From Hyphomicrobiales bacterium (GTDB lineage Bacteria > Pseudomonadota > Alphaproteobacteria > Rhizobiales > NORP267): a stretch of DNA of 55,580 nt. A model generated the notes under the pieces. That model worked only from the letters and a program-made list of their open reading frames with translations. It had not been told where the DNA came from and made no database searches. Below, piece by piece: positions 34,219 to 44,058 of this stretch (position 1 is the stretch's first letter; the number at the start of each line of letters is the position of its first letter). Both the position numbers and the translations under genes were made by a program. Location: positions 1 through 55,580 of the forward strand of contig JAJFGZ010000043.1 in the NCBI GenBank assembly GCA_021775855.1, written 5' to 3'.

Positions 34219-34541
34219 ATGTCATATCTAACGCATTCGGCAAATTTCAAGGGGGTTGTCGATGTCTTCATGCACGACCCTGCCGGGTATTGGCCGGCAA
34301 GTTGACCCGGCAACCAGGCATTGTGGCTCAAGGTGATGTCGATCAATTGTGCTCGGCTGGTTTGCCAGATCAGGGAGCGGAGGAGATCGTCAAAATGGTA
34401 TCCCGGTTAAGTTTTCTAAACCGCCTGGTCGATGGGTTGGGCATCAAGGGCAGCGACGAAGCCTTTATCCAGGCCGGACAGATGATTGCCGCGCACGGCT
34501 ATGGTCCGGTGGCTCAGATGGTGCAGGACAAAGCGGCCTAA
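34219..34541 (+). pseudogene. carboxymuconolactone decarboxylase/AhpD-like gene, internally deleted
   Basis: The first frame starts MSYLTHSANFKGVVDVFMHD, typical of the N-terminus of a CMD/AhpD-like peroxidase-related protein, and stops after WPAS. A second frame then reads KLTRQPGIVAQGDVDQLCSA and later FLNRLVDGLGIKGSDEAFIQ, which resembles the C-terminal part of the same family. The middle, which would contain the catalytic CxxC, is missing and the frame is shifted. Total length is about half the usual size, so it is a remnant. A ribosome-site-like AGGA precedes the ATG. It diverges from the TetR gene at 33528. Confidence 0.7.
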
Positions 34542-34570
34542 ATGCTCAGTCATGCTTCTCTCGAAGGGCT

Positions 34571-35176
34571 CTAGAGATTGTTGAGAGACGTTGCGTCTTC
34601 GTCTGGATCCCGGTCCACGAGCATTTCGGCCGCGCCCTGGAGCATGGGGACAATATCATCGATCTCGTCGGCCACGAGGTAGCGGACCATCAGGTCCTGG
34701 CGGATAAATTCCTGGGCGCGCATATGCTCGAATAACTCAACGAGCGGCACCCAGAACTGCTTTATATTGGCCAACAGGATTGGCTTCACGTGCCGTCCGA
34801 GCTGGCTCCAGGTCAGCATCTCGACGGTTTCTTCCAGCGTGCCGACGCCACCCGGAAGCGCCACAAAGGCATCGGAGCGCTCGAACATGAGCTTCTTGCG
34901 CTCATGCATATCCTTGGTGACGACAAGCTCCTGGACGTCCCTGAGCATTCGTTCGCGGGTCGAGAGAAAATCCGGGATGATGCCGGTCACGTGCCCGCCG
35001 GCATCCAAAACCGAACGCGCGACGGTGCCCATCAGCCCAAGGCTACCGCCCCCATAAACGAGGCCAATGCCGGCATTGGCCAACTCCGATCCAAGTGCCT
35101 CAGCGGCCGCCGCATATGCCGGGTCGGTTCCCGGGCCGGAGCCGCAATAGACGCACACATTCTTAATCCTGTTCAT
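34571..35176 (-). CDS. LOG family nucleotide phosphoribohydrolase
   Basis: This 201-residue protein has the LOG (lonely guy) signatures CVYCGSGPGTDPAYAAAAEA, LVYGGGSLGLMGTVA, and PGGVGTLEETVEMLTWSQLG. Family members cleave cytokinin nucleotides or AMP to release the base; bacterial copies are often of unknown purpose. The ATG at 35176 (MNRIKNV) begins conserved sequence; upstream ATGs at 35191 and 35215 are less likely. It is followed by the pseudogene and precedes, divergently, the ABC exporter. Confidence 0.92.
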   Translation of the reverse strand: MNRIKNVCVYCGSGPGTDPAYAAAAEALGSELANAGIGLVYGGGSLGLMGTVARSVLDAGGHVTGIIPDFLSTRERMLRDVQELVVTKDMHERKKLMFERSDAFVALPGGVGTLEETVEMLTWSQLGRHVKPILLANIKQFWVPLVELFEHMRAQEFIRQDLMVRYLVADEIDDIVPMLQGAAEMLVDRDPDEDATSLNNL

Positions 35177-35309
35177 AGCGGCATCTGGCATTGCCCATAG
35201 GTGCGCGTCAAGCACTGCAACACAGAATTCAACCCGCCGCTGACATTTGGTGTTTCCCGCCCTATATTGGAGAGCAAGTCATAAGAACAAGAAAATGCTA
35301 TAGACATAT

Positions 35310-37202
35310 ATGTTGAAAAAAAACCCTGACGGTGGGCCCCGGGAAGAGGCTGGCCAATGGTCGACGCTGGTAACCCTTTGGCCCTATATCTGGCCGGCTG
35401 ATCGCCCGGACCTTAAACTGCGTGTGCTCGTCGCGCTGGTGCTTCTGTTGTTCGCCAAAATTGCGACGGTCATGGTGCCGTTCTTTTACAAGGCTGCCGT
35501 CGATCAACTGACGTTAGAGCCGGGCAGCGCGACGACGCTAATCGTCGTGCCGCTGGCGATGGTTTTGGCGTATGGCGTGGGCCGCGTCATGATGATCCTG
35601 TTCGCCCAGATCCGTGACGCCCTATTCGCCAAGGTTGGCCAGCATGCCGTGCGTACGCTGGCGCTAAAAACGTTTGAGCAAATCCACCGTCTGTCGCTGC
35701 GCTTCCATCTGGAGCGCCGCACCGGCGGGTTGGCGCGGGTGATCGAGCGTGCCACCAAGGGCATCGAAGTCATCATCCGCTTCACGATCCTGAATACCAT
35801 CCCGACGGTCCTGGAACTGATCTTTATTGCAAGCATTCTCGGTTACTATTTCAACCTCTGGTACCTGCTCGTCGTTGTCGTCACCGTAATCCTGTACGTC
35901 TGGTTCACTTTCTACGTAACCGAAATGCGGATCGCTATCCGCCGCGAAATGAACGATACCGATACTGACGCCTACGCCAAGGCGATCGACAGTCTGCTCA
36001 ATTACGAGACGGTCAAATATTTCAACAACGAAAATTTTGAATCCCGGCGCTACGATAGCGCGTTCGCGCGCTACGAGACCGCAGCCGTCAAAACCTATAC
36101 GTCGCTTGCATACATGAATAGCGGGCAGGCGGTGATATTCACCTCCGGCCTGACGGTGTGCATGGTGATGGCAGGCTACGATGTCGCCGCGGGGACCCAG
36201 ACCATCGGCGATTTCGTGATGATCAATGCCTTCCTGATCCAGCTCTACATGCCGCTCAATTTCATGGGGACGGTGTACCGCGAGATCAAACAGGGTCTGA
36301 TCGATATCCAAATGATGTTCGAGTTGATCGGCATGGAACCGGAGATCAAGGACAGCCCGGGGGCGCCTGACCTTTTGGTCTCTTCGGGTGAGGTACGGTT
36401 CGAGAATGTGCGGTTTTCCTACGAAGACGATCGCCCGGTGCTGGAAGACCTCTCCTTTGTTGTGCCACCGGGAAATACTGTGGCGATCGTCGGGCCTTCG
36501 GGTGCGGGTAAATCCACCCTGTCGCGCATCCTCTACCGGTTCTACGATGTGGCCGCGGGCCGGGTCACGATCGACGGTCACGACATCCGGGACGTCACCC
36601 AGGCGAGCCTGCGCGCTGCGATCGGCATGGTGCCCCAGGATACCGTATTGTTCAACGATACCATCGCCTACAACATCCAGTATGGTCGCCCGGAAGCCGA
36701 TATCGAAGATGTCCGGGAGGCCGCCCGCATGGCCCAGATCGACACATTTATAGAGGCCCAGCCGCAGGGCTACGATACCGAGGTCGGCGAGCGGGGATTG
36801 AAATTATCAGGTGGCGAAAAACAGCGGGTCGCCATCGCCCGCACCATCCTCAAGGGTCCGCCGATCCTGATGCTGGACGAAGCCACTTCGGCGCTCGACG
36901 TCAATACCGAGCGCGAAATCCAATCAGCGCTTGCAAGCGTATCCAAGGACCGGACCACGCTGGTAATTGCACACCGTCTCTCGACCGTGGTCGACGCCGA
37001 CGAGATCATCGTGATTGATGGCGGCAAAATCATCGAGCGCGGCCGGCACCGGCAATTGCTGCGCGAGAAGGGGCTTTACGCTGAAATGTGGAACCGCCAG
37101 CGTGAAGCACAGAAGGCCCAGGAGAAGCTCGTGAAAACGGTGACCGAGGTTGAAGACCGGCTGCTCCCCGAAGCAGATCGGCGCACCCAAACCGCAAAAT
37201 AG
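35310..37202 (+). CDS. ABC exporter, permease and ATPase fused (Atm1/ABCB7-like)
   Basis: This 630-residue half-transporter has six membrane helices in the first 320 residues (beginning around [20 protein letters not shown]) and a C-terminal ATPase. Walker A is [12 protein letters not shown], the Q loop lies in MVPQDTVLF, the ABC signature is [13 protein letters not shown], and Walker B is [13 protein letters not shown]. Sequence such as [20 protein letters not shown] text at the TMD/NBD junction and [14 protein letters not shown] is characteristic of the Atm1 group, which exports glutathione-linked or iron-sulfur-related compounds and can help in metal tolerance. A homodimer is expected. It overlaps no neighbour and precedes psd. 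Confidence 0.9.
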   Translation: MLKKNPDGGPREEAGQWSTLVTLWPYIWPADRPDLKLRVLVALVLLLFAKIATVMVPFFYKAAVDQLTLEPGSATTLIVVPLAMVLAYGVGRVMMILFAQIRDALFAKVGQHAVRTLALKTFEQIHRLSLRFHLERRTGGLARVIERATKGIEVIIRFTILNTIPTVLELIFIASILGYYFNLWYLLVVVVTVILYVWFTFYVTEMRIAIRREMNDTDTDAYAKAIDSLLNYETVKYFNNENFESRRYDSAFARYETAAVKTYTSLAYMNSGQAVIFTSGLTVCMVMAGYDVAAGTQTIGDFVMINAFLIQLYMPLNFMGTVYREIKQGLIDIQMMFELIGMEPEIKDSPGAPDLLVSSGEVRFENVRFSYEDDRPVLEDLSFVVPPGNTVAIVGPSGAGKSTLSRILYRFYDVAAGRVTIDGHDIRDVTQASLRAAIGMVPQDTVLFNDTIAYNIQYGRPEADIEDVREAARMAQIDTFIEAQPQGYDTEVGERGLKLSGGEKQRVAIARTILKGPPILMLDEATSALDVNTEREIQSALASVSKDRTTLVIAHRLSTVVDADEIIVIDGGKIIERGRHRQLLREKGLYAEMWNRQREAQKAQEKLVKTVTEVEDRLLPEADRRTQTAK

Positions 37203-37263
37203 TTGCGCGTGGGGCAGCCACGTATATTGTCGCCCCAAATCAACGGAAAAGGTGCCCGCGCCA

Positions 37264-37959
37264 GTGCTAGAGTCAATTCTGTCGACCCTGACCCCGATCC
37301 ACCGGGAAGGTCACCGGTTTATCGCCATTTTCGCGGTTATCACGCTAGCCTTGTTCTGGCTGCTGCCGCCGCTCGGCTGGATCGGCGCGATCCTGACCGC
37401 GTGGTGTGCCTATTTCTTTCGCGATCCTGAACGGATCACCCCGCTCCGTGAAGGGCTAGTCGTCAGCCCCGCCGATGGCCGTGTGTCGTCAATTGTGGAA
37501 GTCGTACCGCCGGCCGAAATGAATCTGGGCGCCGAACTCCGCACCCGGATATCTGTCTTTATGAACGTGTTCGATTGTCACGTAAACAGGTCGCCGGTCG
37601 CAGGCACGATCACGCTAATAAACTACACACCGGGCCTGTTCGTGAATGCCGAACTGGACAAGGCGAGCGAGGATAACGAGCGCAACGCGCTTGTCCTCGA
37701 AATGGACGACGGCGCGAAAATCGGAGTGGTGCAGATTGCCGGCCTGGTGGCCCGCCGCATCGTTTGTTGGGTAAAGGTCGATGATCCCCTGAGCCCTGGC
37801 GAGCGGTTTGGATTGATCCGGTTCGGGTCAAGGCTCGACGTTTATCTGCCACCCGGAAAAACCGCGCAGATCGCACTTGGCCAGCGGGCCGTTGCCGGGG
37901 AAACCATCCTTGCCGATCTTTCAAGCCAAGAGGGCCCCCGCGAGACCCGCAAGGTATAG
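37264..37959 (+). CDS. psd: phosphatidylserine decarboxylase proenzyme
   Basis: This 231-residue proenzyme makes phosphatidylethanolamine. It has two N-terminal hydrophobic stretches ([20 protein letters not shown]), [29 protein letters not shown] and the cleavage site [11 protein letters not shown], where the Ser becomes the pyruvoyl group. Short length is typical of the bacterial type without the long C-terminal part. I chose the GTG at 37264 with AAGG upstream. It stands 50 bp before pssA, giving a phospholipid synthesis pair. Confidence 0.93.
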   Translation: MLESILSTLTPIHREGHRFIAIFAVITLALFWLLPPLGWIGAILTAWCAYFFRDPERITPLREGLVVSPADGRVSSIVEVVPPAEMNLGAELRTRISVFMNVFDCHVNRSPVAGTITLINYTPGLFVNAELDKASEDNERNALVLEMDDGAKIGVVQIAGLVARRIVCWVKVDDPLSPGERFGLIRFGSRLDVYLPPGKTAQIALGQRAVAGETILADLSSQEGPRETRKV

Positions 37960-38009
37960 TCTGATATATATGTATGCCCCGATCCCAAACCGTGAGCTGA
38001 GTATTTGCG

Positions 38010-38924
38010 ATGGACTGGCCATTTCAACCATTTGATCCGGAGCGGCGCGGACGCCGCCGGTTTCGCACTGTCCCGATACGTTCGCTGATCCCGAATGTGA
38101 TTACTTTGCTTGCAATCTGTATGGGGCTGACGGCGATCCGCATGGCGATCGAAGGCCGGTTCGAATGGGCGATCGCGGCCATTGCGGCGGCAGCGATCCT
38201 GGATATGCTCGATGGCCGCGTGGCGCGGTTGCTCAAAGCCACTTCGCGTTTCGGTGCGGAACTGGATTCGCTCGCCGATTTTGTAAATTTTGGCGTGTCG
38301 CCGGCAGTTATCCTCTACAGCTGGTCTTTGCTTCAGTTGAAGTCCGTCGGCTGGATTGGTGTGCTCGCTTTCGCCATTTGCTGCGTTTTGAGGCTGGCGC
38401 GTTTTAACGTCGCGTTGGACGAAGACAAACCCGCCTGGCAAAGCAATTATTTTGTCGGCATGCCGGCGCCCGCGGGCGCGTTATCCCTGCTCCTGCCGCT
38501 ATATCTGTTTGAGTTGGGCGCGACCGGGATTCGGGATTACCCCGTTCCGGTCCTCGTCTATTGCGTGCTGGTTGCCTTCATGATGGTCAGCCGCATCCCC
38601 ACATTCTCAGGAAAGGCGATCGGCGGGCGGGTCTCACTCGATCTCGTGGTGCCCTTGTTCTTTTTCTTCGTGCTGGCGGCGGCTTTCCTGATCTCATTCC
38701 CCTGGTTCACCTTGAGCCTGGTAACGATTGCTTATCTTTGCTCAATCCCGATCAGCTTTGTTCGGTTCAGCCAACAGCAAAAGGCTGAACTGGCCAAGAC
38801 CGAGAAAGAGAAAACGAAAGAAACCGGTAGCTCCAGGCGGCGGCAATCAGGCAAGGCACCTGACAAAAATCAGCCATCCGAAGCGGAATCCTCACCGCCC
38901 GACCAGTCGACTCAGTTGCACTAG
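38010..38924 (+). CDS. pssA: CDP-diacylglycerol--serine O-phosphatidyltransferase
   Basis: This 304-residue membrane enzyme makes phosphatidylserine, the substrate of Psd. The CDP-alcohol phosphotransferase motif DGRVARLLKATSRFGAELDS continues with LADF, giving the expected DG...AR...G...D...D pattern. About eight hydrophobic helices follow. The C-terminal 50 residues are charged and Lys/Glu-rich (QQKAELAKTEKEKTKE), not part of the domain. It ends 7 bp from the convergent RND gene. Confidence 0.93.
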   Translation: MDWPFQPFDPERRGRRRFRTVPIRSLIPNVITLLAICMGLTAIRMAIEGRFEWAIAAIAAAAILDMLDGRVARLLKATSRFGAELDSLADFVNFGVSPAVILYSWSLLQLKSVGWIGVLAFAICCVLRLARFNVALDEDKPAWQSNYFVGMPAPAGALSLLLPLYLFELGATGIRDYPVPVLVYCVLVAFMMVSRIPTFSGKAIGGRVSLDLVVPLFFFFVLAAAFLISFPWFTLSLVTIAYLCSIPISFVRFSQQQKAELAKTEKEKTKETGSSRRRQSGKAPDKNQPSEAESSPPDQSTQLH

Positions 38925-38931
38925 ACGAAAT

Positions 38932-41900
38932 TTACTCGGCCGCTTCGGCGAGCGGCGGTCCGGATGTTTTCCGCTTGCGAATACGCCGTTTCTTCGGCGG
39001 TGTGTCATCCGGTGGAGACGCACCAGGCTCCGCCCGGAAGGCCACTTGTCCGCCGCCGAACCGCTGATGGTAAATTCCCTTACCCCAATTCCCAATGCGG
39101 GCGAAGCGAGCCATAAAGATCGACGGCGCCGCAAGCAGGGTAGGGATCAGGATCAGGGTCAGCATGGTCGAAAACCCGAGCCCGAAAATGATCGCCGTTG
39201 AGAGCTGGACCCACCAGATCGACGTTATCCCTCCGACCAGTATGGATCGGTCGAAAAAATTGATCGTGATCTGCAATGCCATCGGTACCAGCCCGAGAAT
39301 GGTGGTGATCGTGGTCAACATCACGGGGCGCATGCGCTGGGCACAGGCACGCAAAATTGCATCCACCGGATTGAGCCCAAGGCCGAGCATTCGATTATAG
39401 GTATCGATCAAAACGATGGCGTTATTGACGACGATACCAGCGAGCGCGATGACCCCGGTTCCGGTCATGATGATCGAGAACGATTGTCCCGTAACCAGCA
39501 TCCCGATCAGGACGCCTGCAACCGACATCACGACGGTCGAGAGGGTCAAGACGGTCTGGTAGAAACTGTTGAACTGGGTCACCAGAATGATGAACATCAG
39601 GAACAGGGAGGCGCCCATGGCCTTGCCAAGGAATTCACCGGCTTCTTTTTGTTCTTCATCAGCACCCCGGAACCGGAACTGAACTCCAGTCGGCCAATCC
39701 TGGGCTTTGATCCAGGCGTCCAGTTCACGCACCTTCTCATCCGGCGACACACCTTCAAGAACATTGGCTTTGACCAGCATCGCGTTGCGCCCGTTTTGAC
39801 GGAGGATCGCCGATAGCATGGGTTGAGGGGTCCGGGTGACAAGGTTGCCGATCGGGACCAGTCCCTGGCGCGTCGGGATGCGCAATTCGTCGAGTCGGTC
39901 GAGGGAACGTTCCGCTTGCGGCAACCGCAACCGAATATCGATTTCATCTTCCGAATCGTCAGGCCGGTAGGTGGCAATCAGCAATCCGTTGGTCACCATC
40001 TGGATCATGCTGCCGACGGATACTATGTCGGTACCAAACCGGCCGGCTTCCTGCCGGTTGACCCGGAGCTGCCATTCGATCCCGGGGAGGGGACGGCCGT
40101 CTTCGATATCACGCAACCCCTCCATGGAGTCGACTTGGTCGCGTACGATCCCGGTGATCTCCTTCACGGTTTCATAGTTCGTCGCGGTAATTTCCAGCCG
40201 TAAATCCTTGCCGGTCGGTGGCCCGCCCTCGATCTTTCGGACCTCGACATTTATACCGGCGAGCGGGGCGACCCGGGTCCTGATCTCATCAAAGATTTCG
40301 ACGGCCCGGCGGCGTTGGGAATAGTCTTCAAGTTCAAGTGTTAGTTTACCAATTTGATCCTGAGGCTGGTCGGGCCCGGCGCCGATTTGGGGCGCCCCGC
40401 TTGACGCTCCGGTGGTCGTCAGAACAGCCTTGACGCCCTCGACCGCCATCACCTGCTGTTCGACCTGGACGACCAGATCGCGGATTTCAACAGCCGATAA
40501 ATTGCCGCGCGCAGTTACCAGAACGATCGCATTTTCAGGTTCCTCGTTGACGAAGAATTCCACGCCATTGTTGTTCTCTGCAAATGTCACGAATACATAG
40601 ACCAGGAGGGCCAACGAGATTGAAACAACTGTGATTGGCCGTTTAATAAGGAAACCGAGGAAACGGATGTAAAGGCCTGTAAATCCGGTGATTTCCGAAT
40701 AATCAATCGTCTGCGCACCGGACAATTTGGTCGCGGTCTTGATATCCTGTTCCGAAGCTGTGGTCTTGCCAATCAGGCCGCCCAGCACGGGAAGGAAGAT
40801 CATCGCAGTGAGCAGGGAGGCGGAAAGGACAATGATGACCATCAGAGGCAGGAAGCTCATAAATTCGCCAGATACGCCAGGCCAGAATAGCATCGGCAGG
40901 AAGGCAACGAGGGTGGTGGCGGTGGATGATACGATCGGCCAGAACATACGCTGTGCGGCGAGGTTATAGGCTTCGCGCCGGTGCAGGCCCTCGGCCATCT
41001 TCCGGTCGGCATATTCGACAATCACGATGGCCCCGTCGACCAGCATTCCAACCGTCAGCACCATGCCAAACATCACCATGATGTTGACCGTCATTCCGAG
41101 CAGGCCAACGATCAAAAAACCGACCATGAAGGATGTGGGGATCGCGAATCCGACCAGGAGTCCGGAGCGAAGGCCCAACGCGCCAATCACCAGGATCATC
41201 ACCAATGCGATCGCGGTCATGATTGCTGACTGCAGTGACCCGATCACTTCAAAAATGTTGCGCGACTCGTCCAGCGTGAAATCCACATTGATTCTCTCGG
41301 GCCAGTCCGCCGTGAATTCCGCGACGACTTCCCGCACCCGCGCATTGTTCTCGATAATATTTTCGCCAAGCCGCTTGACCACCAGTATGGCGATCGCCGG
41401 TTGGCCGTTGAATCGCGTGAAATTATTGGCGTCCTTGAAGGTGCGGCGGATACTTGCCACGTCGCCAAGGGTGACGATCCCGTCGCCATTGACCTTGATC
41501 GGCAACGCGTAGACGTCGGCTGCGGTCTCGAACAGGCCAGGGACCTTGACGTTGAAGCGGCCCAATTCGTCGTCAATCGCACCCGCCGGGATCAGCTGGT
41601 TGTTGCGCACAACCGCCTGGATCAGGTCGTCCTGCGAGATGTCATAGGATTCCATCTTCATCGTATCGATGATGACTTCAAGCATCTCTTCGCGGTGGCC
41701 GGACAGGTTTGCTTCTAGCACGGTCGGGAGGGCTTCGATCTGATCCTTCAGTTGGCGCGCATGCTGATACAACACGCGCTCCGGCACGTCACCGGACAAT
41801 ACAGCCACTACGGTCGGGACCAGGCTGAAGTTTGATTCGAAAATCTGAGGTTCTTCCGCGTCAACGGGCAAATCGGCCTGCGCCTCGTCCACCTTGTCGC

Positions 41901-42228
41901 GTACATCGGCCAGGGCGGCTTCTTTATCGAAACTGACGTCGAATTCGAGGATAATCCCGGCATGGCCCTCGCTGGCAATCGACGATATTTCCTTCAGGCC
42001 ATCCAGACCTCGCAGCTTGGTCTCCATCGGGCGCGCGAGCAGGCGCTCGGAATCTTCAGGCGAAATGCCCTGCTGGACGATCGAGATATAGAAAATCGGG
42101 ACATCGATATCCGGGTTCGCTTCTTTGGGAACCGTGAGATACACCATGACGCCCGCCAGGAACATGGCGATCATGATCGTCATGACGCTCTTTGGCCGCG
42201 ATAAAAGCCCTTGGAGTGCGCCCATCAT
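38932..42228 (-). CDS. RND efflux pump permease (AcrB/HAE1-like)
   Basis: This 1098-residue protein has the RND layout of twelve membrane helices and two large periplasmic loops. The N-terminal LLSRPKSVMTIMIAMFLAGV, the loop FDVSFDKEAALADVRDKVDE and TM4 VLTVGMLVDGAIVIVEYADR are seen. In TM4 the usual Asp-Asp pair reads Asp398-Gly399, a variant that occurs in some HAE1-type subfamilies. A charged C-terminal tail (KKRRIRKRKTSG) follows. It is coupled by ATGA to the adaptor gene and is under the padR gene in one operon. Substrates are unknown. Confidence 0.93.
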   Translation of the reverse strand: MMGALQGLLSRPKSVMTIMIAMFLAGVMVYLTVPKEANPDIDVPIFYISIVQQGISPEDSERLLARPMETKLRGLDGLKEISSIASEGHAGIILEFDVSFDKEAALADVRDKVDEAQADLPVDAEEPQIFESNFSLVPTVVAVLSGDVPERVLYQHARQLKDQIEALPTVLEANLSGHREEMLEVIIDTMKMESYDISQDDLIQAVVRNNQLIPAGAIDDELGRFNVKVPGLFETAADVYALPIKVNGDGIVTLGDVASIRRTFKDANNFTRFNGQPAIAILVVKRLGENIIENNARVREVVAEFTADWPERINVDFTLDESRNIFEVIGSLQSAIMTAIALVMILVIGALGLRSGLLVGFAIPTSFMVGFLIVGLLGMTVNIMVMFGMVLTVGMLVDGAIVIVEYADRKMAEGLHRREAYNLAAQRMFWPIVSSTATTLVAFLPMLFWPGVSGEFMSFLPLMVIIVLSASLLTAMIFLPVLGGLIGKTTASEQDIKTATKLSGAQTIDYSEITGFTGLYIRFLGFLIKRPITVVSISLALLVYVFVTFAENNNGVEFFVNEEPENAIVLVTARGNLSAVEIRDLVVQVEQQVMAVEGVKAVLTTTGASSGAPQIGAGPDQPQDQIGKLTLELEDYSQRRRAVEIFDEIRTRVAPLAGINVEVRKIEGGPPTGKDLRLEITATNYETVKEITGIVRDQVDSMEGLRDIEDGRPLPGIEWQLRVNRQEAGRFGTDIVSVGSMIQMVTNGLLIATYRPDDSEDEIDIRLRLPQAERSLDRLDELRIPTRQGLVPIGNLVTRTPQPMLSAILRQNGRNAMLVKANVLEGVSPDEKVRELDAWIKAQDWPTGVQFRFRGADEEQKEAGEFLGKAMGASLFLMFIILVTQFNSFYQTVLTLSTVVMSVAGVLIGMLVTGQSFSIIMTGTGVIALAGIVVNNAIVLIDTYNRMLGLGLNPVDAILRACAQRMRPVMLTTITTILGLVPMALQITINFFDRSILVGGITSIWWVQLSTAIIFGLGFSTMLTLILIPTLLAAPSIFMARFARIGNWGKGIYHQRFGGGQVAFRAEPGASPPDDTPPKKRRIRKRKTSGPPLAEAAE

Positions 42229-43355
42229 TGGCCAATACTCTCGGTTGGCGACGCGCCGTCATCGGGTATCGGATCAATCCTCTGGCCGTCGACGACATAC
42301 TCCTGGCCAACGGTGACCAGAGTCACCGGGTCCGGGAGGCCTGCAACCCATACGCCGTCTCGCGTATCCCCGAGAATGGTGACGGGCATGAATTCGATGA
42401 TGTTGTCGGGCCCGACGGCTTTAACGCCGACTTCACCGGCGTCGTTGAGCGTCAGGATTGCTGCCGTGAAACGTTGTGCCTCGACCGGCGCCAGATTGAT
42501 CAAAATGTCGGCGGTAATATTGTCGAGAATCTCATAGTCGGGGTTCTTGATTTCAAGCTCGACCCGGAATGTGCGTGTATCTGCATCCGCAGAGGGCGAA
42601 ATGAATCGTATCTGGCCGGGGCGCGTTTCTCCGGTAATGAACTTGACGATCCCCTCCATGCCAACATTGAGGTTCGAGATATCGCGCTCGGATACCTGGC
42701 CGACAACCAACATGGGATCAAGAGCAACGATGGTGACGCAGGCCCGGCCGACGTCAAGATAGTCGCCTATCTCGGCATTGTCGTGTTCCACAACGCCGGC
42801 AAATGGCGCCCGCAATATAATCCGTTTCAGATCAAGTTCTGCCCTCGTAACAGCCGCCTGCGCAGCGTCCACCTGAGCTTTGAGGGCGCGAACGCGGGTA
42901 TCCGCCGCGAACCCGCTCTCCTGCAGTTTGGCCAAGGCCTCGTGGTCAAGTTTGGCCTGTTCAAGGCGGGCATTCGCTTCAAGCAGCGAGGCTTCCCGGG
43001 CGCCCGGTTCGATGCGGCACAATATCTCGCCGGCTTCAACGCGCTGTCCCCGGGTAACGGGGATCGAGTCAACAAGGCCAGGTGTTTCGGCTTTGACGCT
43101 AACCCGTGCTTCGGTCTGCGTGCGGCCGCGAAGGACTAGTTGCGCCGTGCGTTGAGCGGCCTGAAATGTCCGAACCCGGACTTGGAACAGGTCTTGTTCT
43201 GGCAACGGCGTTGCGGCGGTCCCGCCCGGCTCCCCCTCATCAGGATTTCCATCCGAATTTGACTGACCGCCAATGACCAATTCTCCCGAATAAAGCCAAC
43301 CGACAAGGACAGCAGCTATCAGGAAGGCCCAGATAAATGATCCTTTGATCTTCAT
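42225..43355 (-). CDS. RND efflux periplasmic adaptor (membrane fusion protein)
   Basis: This 376-residue adaptor has a single N-terminal hydrophobic anchor (FIWAFLIAAVLVGWLYSGEL). Its lipoyl half-domains flank a coiled-coil hairpin (EANARLEQAKLDHEALAKLQ), followed by RAPFAGVVEHDNAEIGDYLD and a beta-barrel region. It would bridge the RND pump to an outer membrane channel. No TolC-like gene is adjacent, so an outer-membrane partner must be encoded elsewhere. The ATG at 43355 lies 4 bp after the padR stop; the longer frame is rejected because it overlaps padR. Confidence 0.9.
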   Translation of the reverse strand: MKIKGSFIWAFLIAAVLVGWLYSGELVIGGQSNSDGNPDEGEPGGTAATPLPEQDLFQVRVRTFQAAQRTAQLVLRGRTQTEARVSVKAETPGLVDSIPVTRGQRVEAGEILCRIEPGAREASLLEANARLEQAKLDHEALAKLQESGFAADTRVRALKAQVDAAQAAVTRAELDLKRIILRAPFAGVVEHDNAEIGDYLDVGRACVTIVALDPMLVVGQVSERDISNLNVGMEGIVKFITGETRPGQIRFISPSADADTRTFRVELEIKNPDYEILDNITADILINLAPVEAQRFTAAILTLNDAGEVGVKAVGPDNIIEFMPVTILGDTRDGVWVAGLPDPVTLVTVGQEYVVDGQRIDPIPDDGASPTESIGQ

Positions 43356-43359
43356 AATG

Positions 43360-43905
43360 CTACTCAGCCGCCTCAACATTGATGGTATCTTTGCCGATCT
43401 GTTCGGCAAATTCGCGATTATCTTCCATATATTTCAACGCTGCCTGACACATGGCCCGGCCGTACCCGATGACAAATTGGCTGCCAGCATGGTCACAATG
43501 CTCGCGCACCTCATCCATATGGCTGCATTCGCACTTCAGATACGAAATCCGACCGTCGATGATTTTTTTGATCTGATCAGGCGTCAGGTTTTCAGCGCAC
43601 ATCATTAGAAACAGGAATTGCGACTTGAATTTGTCTGGCGCTGGGTCGACGCTAAGATTGGCGATAAATTCCTGCCGGCCTTCTTCGGTAATCGAATAAA
43701 CCTTGCGCGTCGGCTTGCCTTCCTGGTGCTCTTCACGAAGGCTGATCATACCCTCTTCGTGCAGGCGGGTGAGAGCTGGATAGATTGCCCCGTAACTGGC
43801 ATCGATGTAATAGCTGAAACGGCCCTCGGATGAGAGTTTCTTGATCTCATACCCGGTGGCGTCACCAAAATTCAGAATTCCAAGACAGAGCGTGCGAATG
43901 TTCAT
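43360..43905 (-). CDS. PadR family transcriptional regulator
   Basis: This 181-residue protein has the PadR winged helix at its N-terminus: LCLGILNFGDATGYEIKKLS, ASYGAIYPALTRLHEEGMIS and GKPTRKVYSITEEGRQEF. The C-terminal dimerisation part belongs to the longer Vir-like type. It is the first gene of the padR-MFP-RND operon and probably represses it; an inverted repeat at 43954 is a candidate operator. Members often respond to phenolic acids, which would fit the aromatic theme, but no ligand can be inferred. Confidence 0.92.
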   Translation of the reverse strand: MNIRTLCLGILNFGDATGYEIKKLSSEGRFSYYIDASYGAIYPALTRLHEEGMISLREEHQEGKPTRKVYSITEEGRQEFIANLSVDPAPDKFKSQFLFLMMCAENLTPDQIKKIIDGRISYLKCECSHMDEVREHCDHAGSQFVIGYGRAMCQAALKYMEDNREFAEQIGKDTINVEAAE

Positions 43906-43953
43906 CAATTCAAGCCTGGGTATGTTTCATGCCTGTACGTCATATAACGGTTT

Positions 43954-43978
43954 GATATATAATTTTGTGACATATATC
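43954..43978. promoter_or_regulatory. inverted repeat upstream of padR
   Basis: GATATAT and ATATATC form perfect 7-bp arms separated by 11 bp. It starts 49 bp upstream of the padR start in an AT-rich promoter-like segment. It may be the PadR operator of the efflux operon or overlap a -10 region. ATATAT-rich motifs also occur near 35304 and 37963, so its significance is modest. Confidence 0.45.
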
Positions 43979-44058
43979 CATCGGGAATAAAATTCAAGGA
44001 TTTATTAGATCCTGGCCGGCGGACGCTGATAAAAATATCGTGAAGGATACAACCCTGT

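Noticed and set aside
34182..34541. 119-codon open frame on the plus strand
   Set aside because: It joins noncoding leader to the shifted C-terminal fragment of the CMD-like gene; only the part after about 34300 resembles protein, so it is listed as a pseudogene.
35304..43978. ATATAT-containing palindromes as a common regulon
   Set aside because: They are short, AT-rich and near start codons, where such motifs occur by chance.
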